In this document: positions 1-6,651 of the stretch, piece after piece | Numbering within the stretch: the first letter of the stretch is position 1 | Layout: every line of letters begins with the position of its first letter | NCBI GenBank assembly: GCA_964530225.1 | Contig: CAZHBA010000036.1 | Coordinates: forward strand, 1-16,768 | Direction of reading: 5' to 3' | DNA length: 16,768 nt | Origin: CAZHBA01 sp964530225 | GTDB taxonomy: Bacteria > Pseudomonadota > Alphaproteobacteria > UBA6615 | Notes under the pieces: model-generated | Told to the model about the DNA's origin: nothing | Database searches by the model: none | The model's input: only the letters and a program-made list of their open reading frames with translations | Program-made: the position numbers and the translations under genes

Positions 1-606
1 AGACATTCGCTGCGCATATTGCTACCGGTGTTGGTTCTGGTGTTTAGCGCGAGTGCATTCGCCGATGACGGCGAACACGAACACTTTGCCGGTAAATTAT
101 TGGTCGCCGATACCTCGATGCGAGATCCGCGTTTCGCCGAATCGATAATCTATCTGGTGCGTCACGATGAGGGGGGCGCGTTCGGGCTGATTATCAACAA
201 GCCGATGACGAAATTGCCATTGGCGAAATTGCTTAGCCAGTTGGACCTCGAGGGGGCTGCGACCGGCTTGGAACTGGAATTATATTTCGGCGGGCCGGTA
301 CAGGGCGAATTAGGCTTCGTCCTGCATTCGCGTGATTTTACCGCAAAAGGTGGTGCGACGATGACGGTGGAAGACGGGTTATCGGTAAGCGGTGTCCGCC
401 GGGTCTTGCGCGCCATAGCCGAGCAAAAGGGGCCCGAAAAGGCGTTGTTTGCGATGGGCTATACCGGTTGGGCCTCTGGTCAACTCGAAGGGGAACTGGA
501 GCGCGGCGATTGGAGCGTGATCGATGCTGACGAAGCTTTGGTGTTTGATTTACCGGTACCGGAAAAATGGCCGGTGGCGCACGACCGACGGTCCCTGAAA
601 CTTTAA
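1..606 (+). CDS. YqgE/AlgH family protein with apparent signal peptide (5' end outside window)
   Basis: The family match is the N-terminal block GKLLVADTSMRDPRF followed by SIIYLVRH and GAFGLIINKP, which is the conserved YqgE/AlgH (DUF179) core. The later GGPV...FVLHS and the MGYTGWASGQLEGEL segment are also typical. The reading frame is open to base 1. The first in-frame start inside the window is TTG at 19, with no visible ribosome site, so the true start probably lies upstream and the gene is recorded as partial. The visible N-terminus (Arg residues, a hydrophobic LLPVLVLVF run, then SASAFA before DDGEHEH) reads as a Sec signal peptide with an AFA cleavage site. Family members are usually predicted to be cytosolic, so this is unusual. 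The molecular role of the family is unknown. The next gene starts 7 bp after the stop, so the two are probably co-transcribed. Family assignment is firm; function and export are inferred. Confidence 0.88.
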   Translation, partial: RHSLRILLPVLVLVFSASAFADDGEHEHFAGKLLVADTSMRDPRFAESIIYLVRHDEGGAFGLIINKPMTKLPLAKLLSQLDLEGAATGLELELYFGGPVQGELGFVLHSRDFTAKGGATMTVEDGLSVSGVRRVLRAIAEQKGPEKALFAMGYTGWASGQLEGELERGDWSVIDADEALVFDLPVPEKWPVAHDRRSLKL

Positions 607-613
607 CGCAACG

Positions 614-1240
614 ATGATAGATAACACCGACTTCCCGCAGGACTGGGCGGCCTATTACGAGAAAACCAGCGGGCGGCCACCGCGTGAGACGTTGCTGCTC
701 GCGCTCGACCGGTTCGATCGTGTGGCCGTAGTTGAGGGGCGATTCGCCGTCGATCTTGCTTGCGGTGGCGGCCGTGACACAATCGAGCTTTTGCGCCGCG
801 GTTGGCGGGTGTTGGCGATTGATGCCCAACCGGCGGCGATCGAGAAACTTACGGCGCGCGACGATTTGCCGGCGGGCGCTAACCTAATCGGTCAGAACGC
901 GAGTTTCGAACAGGCCGAGTGGCCGCGCTGCGATTTAGTCAACTGCAGTTTCGCCCTGCCTTTAATGGCGTCCGACGACTTTAACGTGGTTTGGCGGCGC
1001 ATCACTGGGTCCCTAAATCCTGGCGGGCGAATCGCTTGCCAGCTTTATGGGCCACGCGACAGCTGGGCCGGACGGCCGGGTATGACCTTTCATGATCGTG
1101 ATGCTATCGATTCGTTGCTTGAGGGATTCGACGTCGAGATGCTGCGCGAGGAAGAAGAAGATTCCACAACCGTGCGCGGCAAAGACAAGCACTGGCACAT
1201 CTTCCATATCGTTGCGTGCAAGTCTGGCGGTACGGATTAA
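614..1240 (+). CDS. class I SAM-dependent methyltransferase
   Basis: 208 residues from ATG at 614. Motif I of Rossmann-fold methyltransferases is clear at about residues 46-53 (VDLACGGG), followed by RDTIELLRRGWRVLAIDAQP, where the acidic residue after the second strand would bind the ribose of S-adenosylmethionine. The segment CDLVNCSFALPLM matches the motif IV region, and LNPGGRIACQLYGP is the usual strand near motif VI. Size and layout resemble small cytoplasmic methyltransferases of the TehB/Methyltransf_25 type, but no substrate can be read from the sequence. It lies 7 bp after the YqgE gene, so it probably shares its transcript, and it converges with the crotonase gene (stop codons 5 bp apart). 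No terminator hairpin is visible in the tiny gap. Confidence 0.85.
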   Translation: MIDNTDFPQDWAAYYEKTSGRPPRETLLLALDRFDRVAVVEGRFAVDLACGGGRDTIELLRRGWRVLAIDAQPAAIEKLTARDDLPAGANLIGQNASFEQAEWPRCDLVNCSFALPLMASDDFNVVWRRITGSLNPGGRIACQLYGPRDSWAGRPGMTFHDRDAIDSLLEGFDVEMLREEEEDSTTVRGKDKHWHIFHIVACKSGGTD

Positions 1241-1244
1241 GGCC

Positions 1245-2056
1245 TTAGCCGCCCTGTTTTTCCCAGTCGAACAGAGTTGGCTGTTTGTCGAGAAATCGCT
1301 TTACCGCGGCACGATGATAATCGCTGTTATTTGCGATCGGCTGGGCCGAAGCCTCCAGGGCCAACAGGCCCTGAAAATCACGCTCGAAGGTCTGGTTGAG
1401 TATGTTTTTGGTGAGTCCGATGGATAATGCCGAGGCGTTACGCAACCGGTTGGCAAAGGTTACCGCTTGGGCAACCGCCTCGCCGTCGGGCGTGATCTCG
1501 TAAACGATCCCCAGGTCGTGCGCTTCTTCCGGTTCGATGATGCGGCCGGAGTATGCTAGTTCCTTGGCTTTCTGCAGGCCGACGATGCGCGGCAGTGTAT
1601 ATAACGCGCCCCAATCCGGCACCAGACCCAGGCGGGCGAACGAGAGAATAAATCGCGCGCGCGGGCTGGCAAAGACGAAGTCACAGGCCAGCGCCAGGCT
1701 GAAACCAGCGCCTGCCGCAGCACCGTCGACGGCGGCGATGGTCGGTACTTCCAGATTGAACCACTTGGTAATCCGGGGATGGGTGCTACGCAACTTTTGG
1801 CGCATATCGCCAGCGGGTTTACCCAACATTTCCTTGAGCGCATTGACGTCGCCACCGGCACAGAACGCGCCCCCGGCACCGGTCAAAACCACGGCGTGGA
1901 TGGTATCTCCGGCGCCTTCTTCACCCGTGCTATGGCGCGGTCGAGGTCGCGCCGCACGGCCTCGTCGAGCGCGTTGCGCGCCCCCGGCCGGTTGATGGTG
2001 ACGATGGCAACGCCGTTGTCGACCTGGAATGTCATTTTCTCGAATTCGCCGCTCAT
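1245..2056 (-). pseudogene. enoyl-CoA hydratase/isomerase (crotonase) family gene interrupted by one frameshift
   Basis: Two consecutive minus-strand frames encode one crotonase. The first runs from ATG at 2056 and gives MSGEFEKMTFQVDNGVAIVT then INRPGARNALDEAV, but hits TGA at 1885-1883 after 57 codons. The second frame carries the rest from about 1920 to the TAA at 1247-1245: VVLTGAGGAFCAGGD (first oxyanion segment), AAVDGAAAGAGFSLALACD (second oxyanion segment) and LGLVPDWGALYTLPRIVG. Joining them at about 1915-1925, near the sequence AAGAAGG, restores a normal protein of about 270 residues. A single lost base explains the break. The active-site stretch has Asp (VPD) where hydratases have a Glu nearby, more like delta-isomerase or PaaG-type members, so hydratase activity is not assured. 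Either a real inactivating mutation or a sequencing error fits; both halves are otherwise undamaged, which favours a recent event or an error. Confidence 0.82.
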
Positions 2057-2120
2057 GTTCCGTCAGCCTTTGTAGTTGGCATATTAAGTGTACCTAAATG
2101 GCCGTTCGCTGATAAGCAAA

Positions 2121-2142
2121 GGGCCGACCCGAAGGCCGGCCC
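2121..2142 (-). terminator. intrinsic terminator after the TRAP binding-protein gene
   Basis: Read on the minus strand, a 9-bp GC-rich stem (GGGCCGGCC with GGTCGGCCC, one G-U pair) closes a UUCG tetraloop. It is followed by a short T-rich stretch (TTTGCTT). It lies about 30 bp beyond the stop codon of the dctP-type gene and separates it from the crotonase gene. Confidence 0.75.
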
Positions 2143-2170
2143 AATGTGGACTTATATAGGTGCGTTCAGA

Positions 2171-3244
2171 CTATTTGATTACGTAGCGAACCGGCCATTT
2201 GTGACCTAACTTCTCGTGGATATCGACAGCCATACGCAGGACCTTGGAACCCGGCAGACCCTTGGAGTCGGCTTCCTTGGCCCTCTTGTTCGGGAAGTCG
2301 GCCAGTGTCTTGGCCCACTTCAACCGTGCTTCGGGGCTGACCTTGCGGACAATGGCGCCGTTCATGACCATGCGGCCGAGATTGGTTGCTTCCAACTCGT
2401 CAACCCACGGACCGGTGAATTCTTCGGTTTCCGTCGCGGCTGCGGCCATGGCCTTCTGCACGTCGGCCGGTAGTTTGGCCCAAGTGTCCTTGTTTACGGT
2501 GAGGCCATGGAACGTTTTCGAACCGAATCCCATGATTGTGTAATACGGCGCCGGTTCGAACAGTTTATGGCTCCAACCGACGGACGGGAACAGAATCACG
2601 CCGTCATAAACGCCGGTCTGCAGCGACGGATAGACGTCGGGCAATGTGGTGCCGACCGGTACCATGCCGGCGGCCTCGACCCATGGTAGGTTCGGGCCCG
2701 CGCCGGACATCTTACGGCCTTTGAGTTGTTCGACCTTGTCCCACGCGAAAGTGGTGTAGAGGCCGTAATTGTCGAAACCGAACATGCTGAGGAGTATCTG
2801 ATTGTGTTTCTTTTCGAACACGCCCCCCATCTGCGGCACACTGTTGTAGATCTCTCGTGCCACCTTGGTTCCGAGCACGGCATTTTGGGCGTCGAACGGC
2901 ATCCACAGCGGATAAACGTTCAAGAATAGGTTCGACGGCTCAAAGCAGAAGCAAAATCCGCCGAGATCGACGATGCCGTCTTGAACGCCTTCAAGCGTTT
3001 CTGCAACCTTTACGATCGACCCGCCATAGGCTTCGTTGAAACTGGCCTTATGGCCCAACGCCTCGAGTTTCGATTTTACCCGCGGCACGAACTGTTCCGA
3101 CATCATGCGAACATAGCCGGTCTGCGGGGCGTGGCCCGAAGCTATACGGAAGTTAAAGGTGTCAGCGTTCGCTGAGCTGGCGGCGCCAGCTACCATACCG
3201 ATGGCCAGAGCACCGGCTGACAGAATTCCGATTGATTTGGACAA
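2171..3244 (-). CDS. dctP: TRAP transporter substrate-binding protein (DctP family)
   Basis: Periplasmic binding protein of a tripartite ATP-independent transporter, 357 residues. The chosen start is TTG at 3244 because a perfect AGGAGG (3255-3250) lies 5 nt upstream. A longer frame to 3280 would put 12 unlikely residues before the signal peptide. The peptide is SIGILSAGALAIGMVAGAA with likely cleavage at ANA before DTFNFRIASG. DctP-family landmarks follow: GGSIVKVAETLEGVQDGIVD, LKGRKMSGAG, then GMVPVGTTLPDVYPSLQTGV and YDGVILFPS. The position that normally holds the ligand-binding Arg (LKGxKxR) here reads M-S-G-A-G, so carboxylate binding of the usual kind is doubtful. It is transcribed away from its membrane partners dctQ and dctM, and the shared 340-bp gap probably controls both. 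Substrate unknown. Confidence 0.92.
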   Translation of the reverse strand: MSKSIGILSAGALAIGMVAGAASSANADTFNFRIASGHAPQTGYVRMMSEQFVPRVKSKLEALGHKASFNEAYGGSIVKVAETLEGVQDGIVDLGGFCFCFEPSNLFLNVYPLWMPFDAQNAVLGTKVAREIYNSVPQMGGVFEKKHNQILLSMFGFDNYGLYTTFAWDKVEQLKGRKMSGAGPNLPWVEAAGMVPVGTTLPDVYPSLQTGVYDGVILFPSVGWSHKLFEPAPYYTIMGFGSKTFHGLTVNKDTWAKLPADVQKAMAAAATETEEFTGPWVDELEATNLGRMVMNGAIVRKVSPEARLKWAKTLADFPNKRAKEADSKGLPGSKVLRMAVDIHEKLGHKWPVRYVIK

Positions 3245-3446
3245 TGTTTCCTCCTGTATCCCTAGTAGAGACCGCGGCATCCCTTTTTTATCTTATGCTA
3301 CCAGACCGCAAACCCGCGACACGGTCTTGGGGGTGAATTTAGCTCTTCTTCTAGTACTGAGTATGCCGCAAAACCAGTCGCGGTTGCAACGAACGGTGAG
3401 AGGATTTCGGATCACCGAACACGCATAGTGTAATTGTTACTCACGT

Positions 3447-3486
3447 TTATGTGGTGTGACAAGCGATTATGTGGCGTGACAAGAGA
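3447..3486. repeat. 20-bp tandem direct repeat in the TRAP intergenic region (operator candidate)
   Basis: Two abutting 20-bp units, 3447-3466 and 3467-3486, differ at only two positions (TTATGTGGTGTGACAAGCGA and TTATGTGGCGTGACAAGAGA). The 20-bp phase places both copies on nearly the same DNA face. The repeat sits between the divergent dctP and dctQM genes, and its second copy overlaps the best -35 candidate for dctQM. A regulator binding site is an inference from this placement. Confidence 0.8.
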
Positions 3487-3504
3487 TGGAGTCATTTCTA
3501 TACT
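3476..3504 (+). promoter_or_regulatory. candidate sigma-70 promoter for dctQM
   Basis: GTGACA at 3476-3481 is followed after exactly 17 bp by TATACT at 3499-3504, a fair match to TTGACA/TATAAT. The -35 lies inside the second tandem repeat unit, so a protein bound there would block or touch RNA polymerase. The leader to the proposed dctQ start would be about 100 nt. No equally good minus-strand promoter for dctP was found in 3281-3446. Confidence 0.4.
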
Positions 3505-3612
3505 CCGCCGCCGCTGAATGAAGGTGGGTCCTGGACCACTGGGGCGGCACGGCAATGAACGCCTGGGGCCGTAAGATGGGCCTTGGAGCAGAAACCGAAG
3601 GGAACAAGCGCA

Positions 3613-4152
3613 GTGTCCCATCTGGATATCCCTGTTATCGGCCACATTGATAGGTGGTCCGAACGATTAAGCAAATGGCTGATGGTGATTGCCGCCATGT
3701 GGGCGTTTCTCCTCGCTTTTTACATTCTCGCCGATGTCTTTGGCCGGTTTTTCGGTTTTCCGCTCAGGGGTACGCACGAAGTCGTGAAGAACTCGATCGT
3801 TATGATCGCGTTCATGCAAGCGGCTTACTGCGTGCTGTCGCGTTCGATGTTGCGGGCGGACTTTTTGCTGCACCTGATCGGCGGTATGCCGGAACGGATT
3901 ATCAACAGCATGGGGTATATTTTGGGCGCTGTATTTTTCGCCGCCTTGTTCTGGGGAACCAAAGATCCTGCCGTCCACGCCATTATTAGTGGCGAATTCG
4001 AAGGCGAAGGCGCGCTGCGGGTACCGACATGGCCGGCGCGGGTCGTGGTGTTGCTAACTGCCGCGTTGTTGGTCGTTAATTATTCGATGCTCGCGCTCAA
4101 AGAGATTCTGCAATCACGCGTCGACAAAGCTCAGCCCATCGCGGCTGATTAG
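3613..4152 (+). CDS. dctQ: TRAP transporter small membrane subunit (DctQ family)
   Basis: Inner-membrane small subunit, about 179 residues. GTG at 3613 is chosen because AAGGGA (3598-3603) lies 9 nt before it. An in-frame TTG at 3583 would add 10 residues but lacks a ribosome site. Four membrane spans are visible: LMVIAAMWAFLLAFYILADV, then NSIVMIAFMQAAYCVL, then MGYILGAVFFAALFWG, then VVVLLTAALLVVNYSMLAL. The FYILADVFGRFFGFPLRGTHEVV segment after span 1 is the usual DctQ signature (D-x-x-x-R near the end of helix 1 and a following amphipathic stretch). The dctM gene starts 21 bp after the stop, so the two form an operon. The family partners DctM and the divergently encoded DctP to import a solute using the sodium gradient. 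Confidence 0.87.
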   Translation: MSHLDIPVIGHIDRWSERLSKWLMVIAAMWAFLLAFYILADVFGRFFGFPLRGTHEVVKNSIVMIAFMQAAYCVLSRSMLRADFLLHLIGGMPERIINSMGYILGAVFFAALFWGTKDPAVHAIISGEFEGEGALRVPTWPARVVVLLTAALLVVNYSMLALKEILQSRVDKAQPIAAD

Positions 4153-4173
4153 GCGACTGAGGGAAGCCGCAAC

Positions 4174-5556
4174 ATGTTTTCTGCTGATATTGCTGCCGTC
4201 GTTTTGATCTTGCTGCTCGTCCTGGTGTTCTCAGGGATTCATGTGGCGGTCGCGCTAGGTGTCACCAGCGCCGTGGGGGTTTTCATGGTTACGGGCCGTG
4301 AAACCGTCGTCCTGGCGCTAATTCAGAACACCTTCTACGATGCCATTCGCGATTACATTTTTGCTGTGATTCCGCTGTTCATGCTGATGGGCGAGTTCAT
4401 CGGCAGGTCGGGAGCGACATCCGACCTTTATGTCGGTTTGCAGAAAACCTTCCGTCGCGTCCCCGGACGCCTGGCATTGGCAACATTATTCGGCAACGCG
4501 GTATTCTCGTTCGTGACCGGCGTCAGTATTGCCTCGGCCGCGACGTTCACCCGCATTGCCTACCCGGAAATGAAACGCCACGGCTACAACAAGAGCTTTG
4601 CGTTAGGATCGATTGCCGGTAGCGGTTGCCTCGGTATGCTGATCCCGCCGAGTGTGCTGATGATTGTGTGGGGCATTCTGACCGAGCAATCGATCGGCCA
4701 ATTATTCCTCGCCGGTGTGCTGCCCGGGTTGATCCTAGTGTCGTTCTTCGCGGTCTATATTTTGGGCGCGGCGATCCTCAAGCCGGACCTGGTCGGTCAC
4801 ACTGAGGTCGTACATCCAAAACCCGCAGGTGCCGAAGTCACGCCCGACAGCGCCTTGGTCGTCAGCGAAGACGACGATATCGATCCCGTCTCCATGTGGG
4901 TTAGCGGTTTGGGCCTGTTGGGTCTCATCGTCATGGTTCTCGGCGGCATCTGGGCGGGCTGGTTTACGCCGACTGAGGCTGCGGGCATCGGCGCACTGAT
5001 TGCGTTGACCCTGGGCATCGTCAAGGGCATGCGCTGGGCCGATATCTACGAAGGCATTTTGGCGGTTGGCCGCACGGCGGCACCGCTGCTCATCCTGCTG
5101 ATCGCCGCGCAGCTCTACTCGCGCACGCTGACCATGACGGGTGTTGTCACCGCCATTCAGGGTTTCTTCAACGATGCGGGTCTGGACCCGTGGGCGATCA
5201 TTATGGTGATGGTTCTCGTCTGGTTCATTCTCGGCATGATCATTGACTCGGTTTCAATTATGCTGCTGACGGTGCCGATTTTTGCACCCATCGCGGCGGC
5301 GATTGCTATGGATCCGCTGGCCTATGCGCTGATCGGTATTCTTGCCATCGAAGCCGGTATCCTGACACCGCCATTCGGCCTTCTGGTATACACGGTGAAG
5401 GCGTCAATCCCCGACCAAGGGGACGGGGATAACGTGACGCTAATGGACATCTTCAAGGGCTCGACCCCGTATTGGGTCCTGCTCTTGGCGCTGATTATCT
5501 TGCTCTATAACTTCCCGGGCATTGTCACGATCTTGCCTGAACTCGTATTCAAATAA
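4174..5556 (+). CDS. dctM: TRAP transporter large permease subunit (DctM family)
   Basis: 460 residues from ATG at 4174, with GAGGGAAG about 7 nt upstream. The protein is hydrophobic throughout, with about 12 membrane segments. It has DctM hallmarks: VIPLFMLMGEFIGRSG, NAVFSFVTGVSIASAATFTR, the conserved SGCLGMLIPPSVLMIVWGIL, and in the second half a repeat of the same design (DSVSIMLLTVPIFAP, EAGILTPPFGLLVYTVK). The two inverted-repeat halves form the elevator transport domain in the known structures of the family. A hydrophilic, acidic insert at roughly residues 205-245 (KPDLVGHTE... SEDDDIDP) makes it longer than the typical 425-430 residues. It sits directly after dctQ and ends 28 bp before a strong terminator. 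Confidence 0.93.
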   Translation: MFSADIAAVVLILLLVLVFSGIHVAVALGVTSAVGVFMVTGRETVVLALIQNTFYDAIRDYIFAVIPLFMLMGEFIGRSGATSDLYVGLQKTFRRVPGRLALATLFGNAVFSFVTGVSIASAATFTRIAYPEMKRHGYNKSFALGSIAGSGCLGMLIPPSVLMIVWGILTEQSIGQLFLAGVLPGLILVSFFAVYILGAAILKPDLVGHTEVVHPKPAGAEVTPDSALVVSEDDDIDPVSMWVSGLGLLGLIVMVLGGIWAGWFTPTEAAGIGALIALTLGIVKGMRWADIYEGILAVGRTAAPLLILLIAAQLYSRTLTMTGVVTAIQGFFNDAGLDPWAIIMVMVLVWFILGMIIDSVSIMLLTVPIFAPIAAAIAMDPLAYALIGILAIEAGILTPPFGLLVYTVKASIPDQGDGDNVTLMDIFKGSTPYWVLLLALIILLYNFPGIVTILPELVFK

Positions 5557-5583
5557 CGTTTTTGGGAAACGCTAAATAAGAAA

Positions 5584-5617
5584 GGCCGCCGGCGGTAAGC
5601 CGGCGGCCTCTTTTTTT
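5584..5617 (+). terminator. strong intrinsic terminator between dctM and the convergent dehydrogenase
   Basis: A perfect 10-bp stem (GGCCGCCGGC / GCCGGCGGCC) with a 5-nt loop is followed by TCTTTTTTT on the plus strand. On the minus strand the hairpin is followed by TTTCTTATT, so it can also stop transcription of the convergent gene ending at 5628. Confidence 0.92.
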
Positions 5618-5627
5618 GGATACTGCT

Positions 5628-6515
5628 CTAGCGTTCAAGCCGCGCCATCTCGGCCAAAACGGCGCAGACCGCGGCGGTATCCTGTTCTGCCCGGCTCTGA
5701 GCCATGCCGGCGGTGTAGAGATCGGAGGTGGTGGTGAACAGCGGTGTCGGACAGCCAAGCGATTTGGCGAAGGCAGCGATGATACCCATGTCCTTTTGCC
5801 AGACCTCCATTTTCATCGTCGCCGTGTCGTAATTGTCGGCAACCATCATTGGCCCGCGTATTTCGAACATGCGCGAGTTGCCGGCGCTGTCGGAAATCAC
5901 ATCGAAAATCGTCTGCGCATCCAAGCCGGACTTCATACCCAAAACCAGTGCCTCGGCGGCAGCGACGTTATGGATGGCGACGAGATGGTTGGCGACGTAT
6001 TTCATTTTGCTGCCGTTGCCAAATTCACCGACGTAATAGTGAACACGGGCGAAGCCTTCGGTGATCTCCGCGCATATATTGGCGGCGTTCTCGCCGCCGC
6101 TGAGATATACCGCCAGGTCCTTGTTCAGCGCTTGGGCGCCGGTGCCGCTGAGTGGTGCATCAAGCAGCGTGACACCGGCAGCGGCCAGGGCGTCATGGTT
6201 GCGTTGCTTGTCCTCGATGGGTAGCGTGCTGCATTCCATCACCGGGGCCGCGGTGTTTGCCGCCGCGGCGATACCGTCATCGCCCGACACCACGGCGTCC
6301 AATGCCGCGCTGCTTGGCAGCGATGTCAGAACGATATCGGTGTTGGCGGCGACCTCGCCGGGCGATCCCGCTACGGTGCCGCCCTTGCCTGCCAGTTCCT
6401 CGCAACGGTCGGCGGTGATGTCGAAACCGGTAACGGCATATCCGGATTTCAGGAAATTACCCGAAATCGCCGAGCCCATGATGCCCAGTCCGACAATGCC
6501 AATGTGCTTACTCAT
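5628..6515 (-). CDS. NAD(P)-dependent beta-hydroxyacid dehydrogenase family (3-hydroxyisobutyrate dehydrogenase-like)
   Basis: 295 residues from ATG at 6515, chosen because AGGAGG lies 8 nt upstream and the dinucleotide fold starts at once. The frame extends upstream to 6623 but encodes no domain. KHIGIVGLGIMGSAISGNFL is the GxGxMG cofactor motif. The Asp at the end of strand 2 (VTGFDITADRC) could suggest NAD preference. DAPLSGTGAQAL corresponds to the substrate-binding DxPVSGG motif, with Thr-Gly in place of Gly-Gly. GNGSKMKYVANHLVAIHN contains the conserved catalytic Lys and Asn. The C-terminal half is the helical domain (EALVLGMKSGLD, KDMGIIAAFAKSLGCPTPLF). Such enzymes oxidise 2- or 3-hydroxyacids; the exact substrate cannot be read. 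It converges on the TRAP membrane genes and may metabolise what they import, but that link is only positional. Confidence 0.88.
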   Translation of the reverse strand: MSKHIGIVGLGIMGSAISGNFLKSGYAVTGFDITADRCEELAGKGGTVAGSPGEVAANTDIVLTSLPSSAALDAVVSGDDGIAAAANTAAPVMECSTLPIEDKQRNHDALAAAGVTLLDAPLSGTGAQALNKDLAVYLSGGENAANICAEITEGFARVHYYVGEFGNGSKMKYVANHLVAIHNVAAAEALVLGMKSGLDAQTIFDVISDSAGNSRMFEIRGPMMVADNYDTATMKMEVWQKDMGIIAAFAKSLGCPTPLFTTTSDLYTAGMAQSRAEQDTAAVCAVLAEMARLER

Positions 6516-6545
6516 TCTGTTTTCCTCCTCATACCGGCGGCGCTT

Positions 6546-6604
6546 ATAGCATACCGGTCCAGGGAATGGGCGTGCGGGCGGCGCGGACAGCGCTTTTATG
6601 CTAT
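6546..6604. promoter_or_regulatory. inverted repeat in the divergent dehydrogenase/MFS promoter region
   Basis: ATAGCATA at 6546-6553 and its exact complement TATGCTAT at 6597-6604 face each other in the 136-bp gap. Each arm contains a TATGCT that could serve as a -10 element, one for each direction. No convincing -35 element accompanies either. Regulatory meaning is an inference from position and symmetry. Confidence 0.3.
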
Positions 6605-6651
6605 GTCGCCGGACCGCCACCACGCTGGCGCCCGACTAACCGGACTCTGCG

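Noticed and set aside
162..829. Minus-strand open frames of 84 and 163 codons opposite the YqgE and methyltransferase genes
   Set aside because: They overlap well-supported genes on the other strand and show no recognisable domain and an Arg/Pro-rich composition typical of antisense frames in GC-rich DNA.
1537..2075. Plus-strand frames of 152 and 98 codons across the crotonase region
   Set aside because: They are antisense to the crotonase frames; the crotonase motifs on the minus strand are unmistakable.
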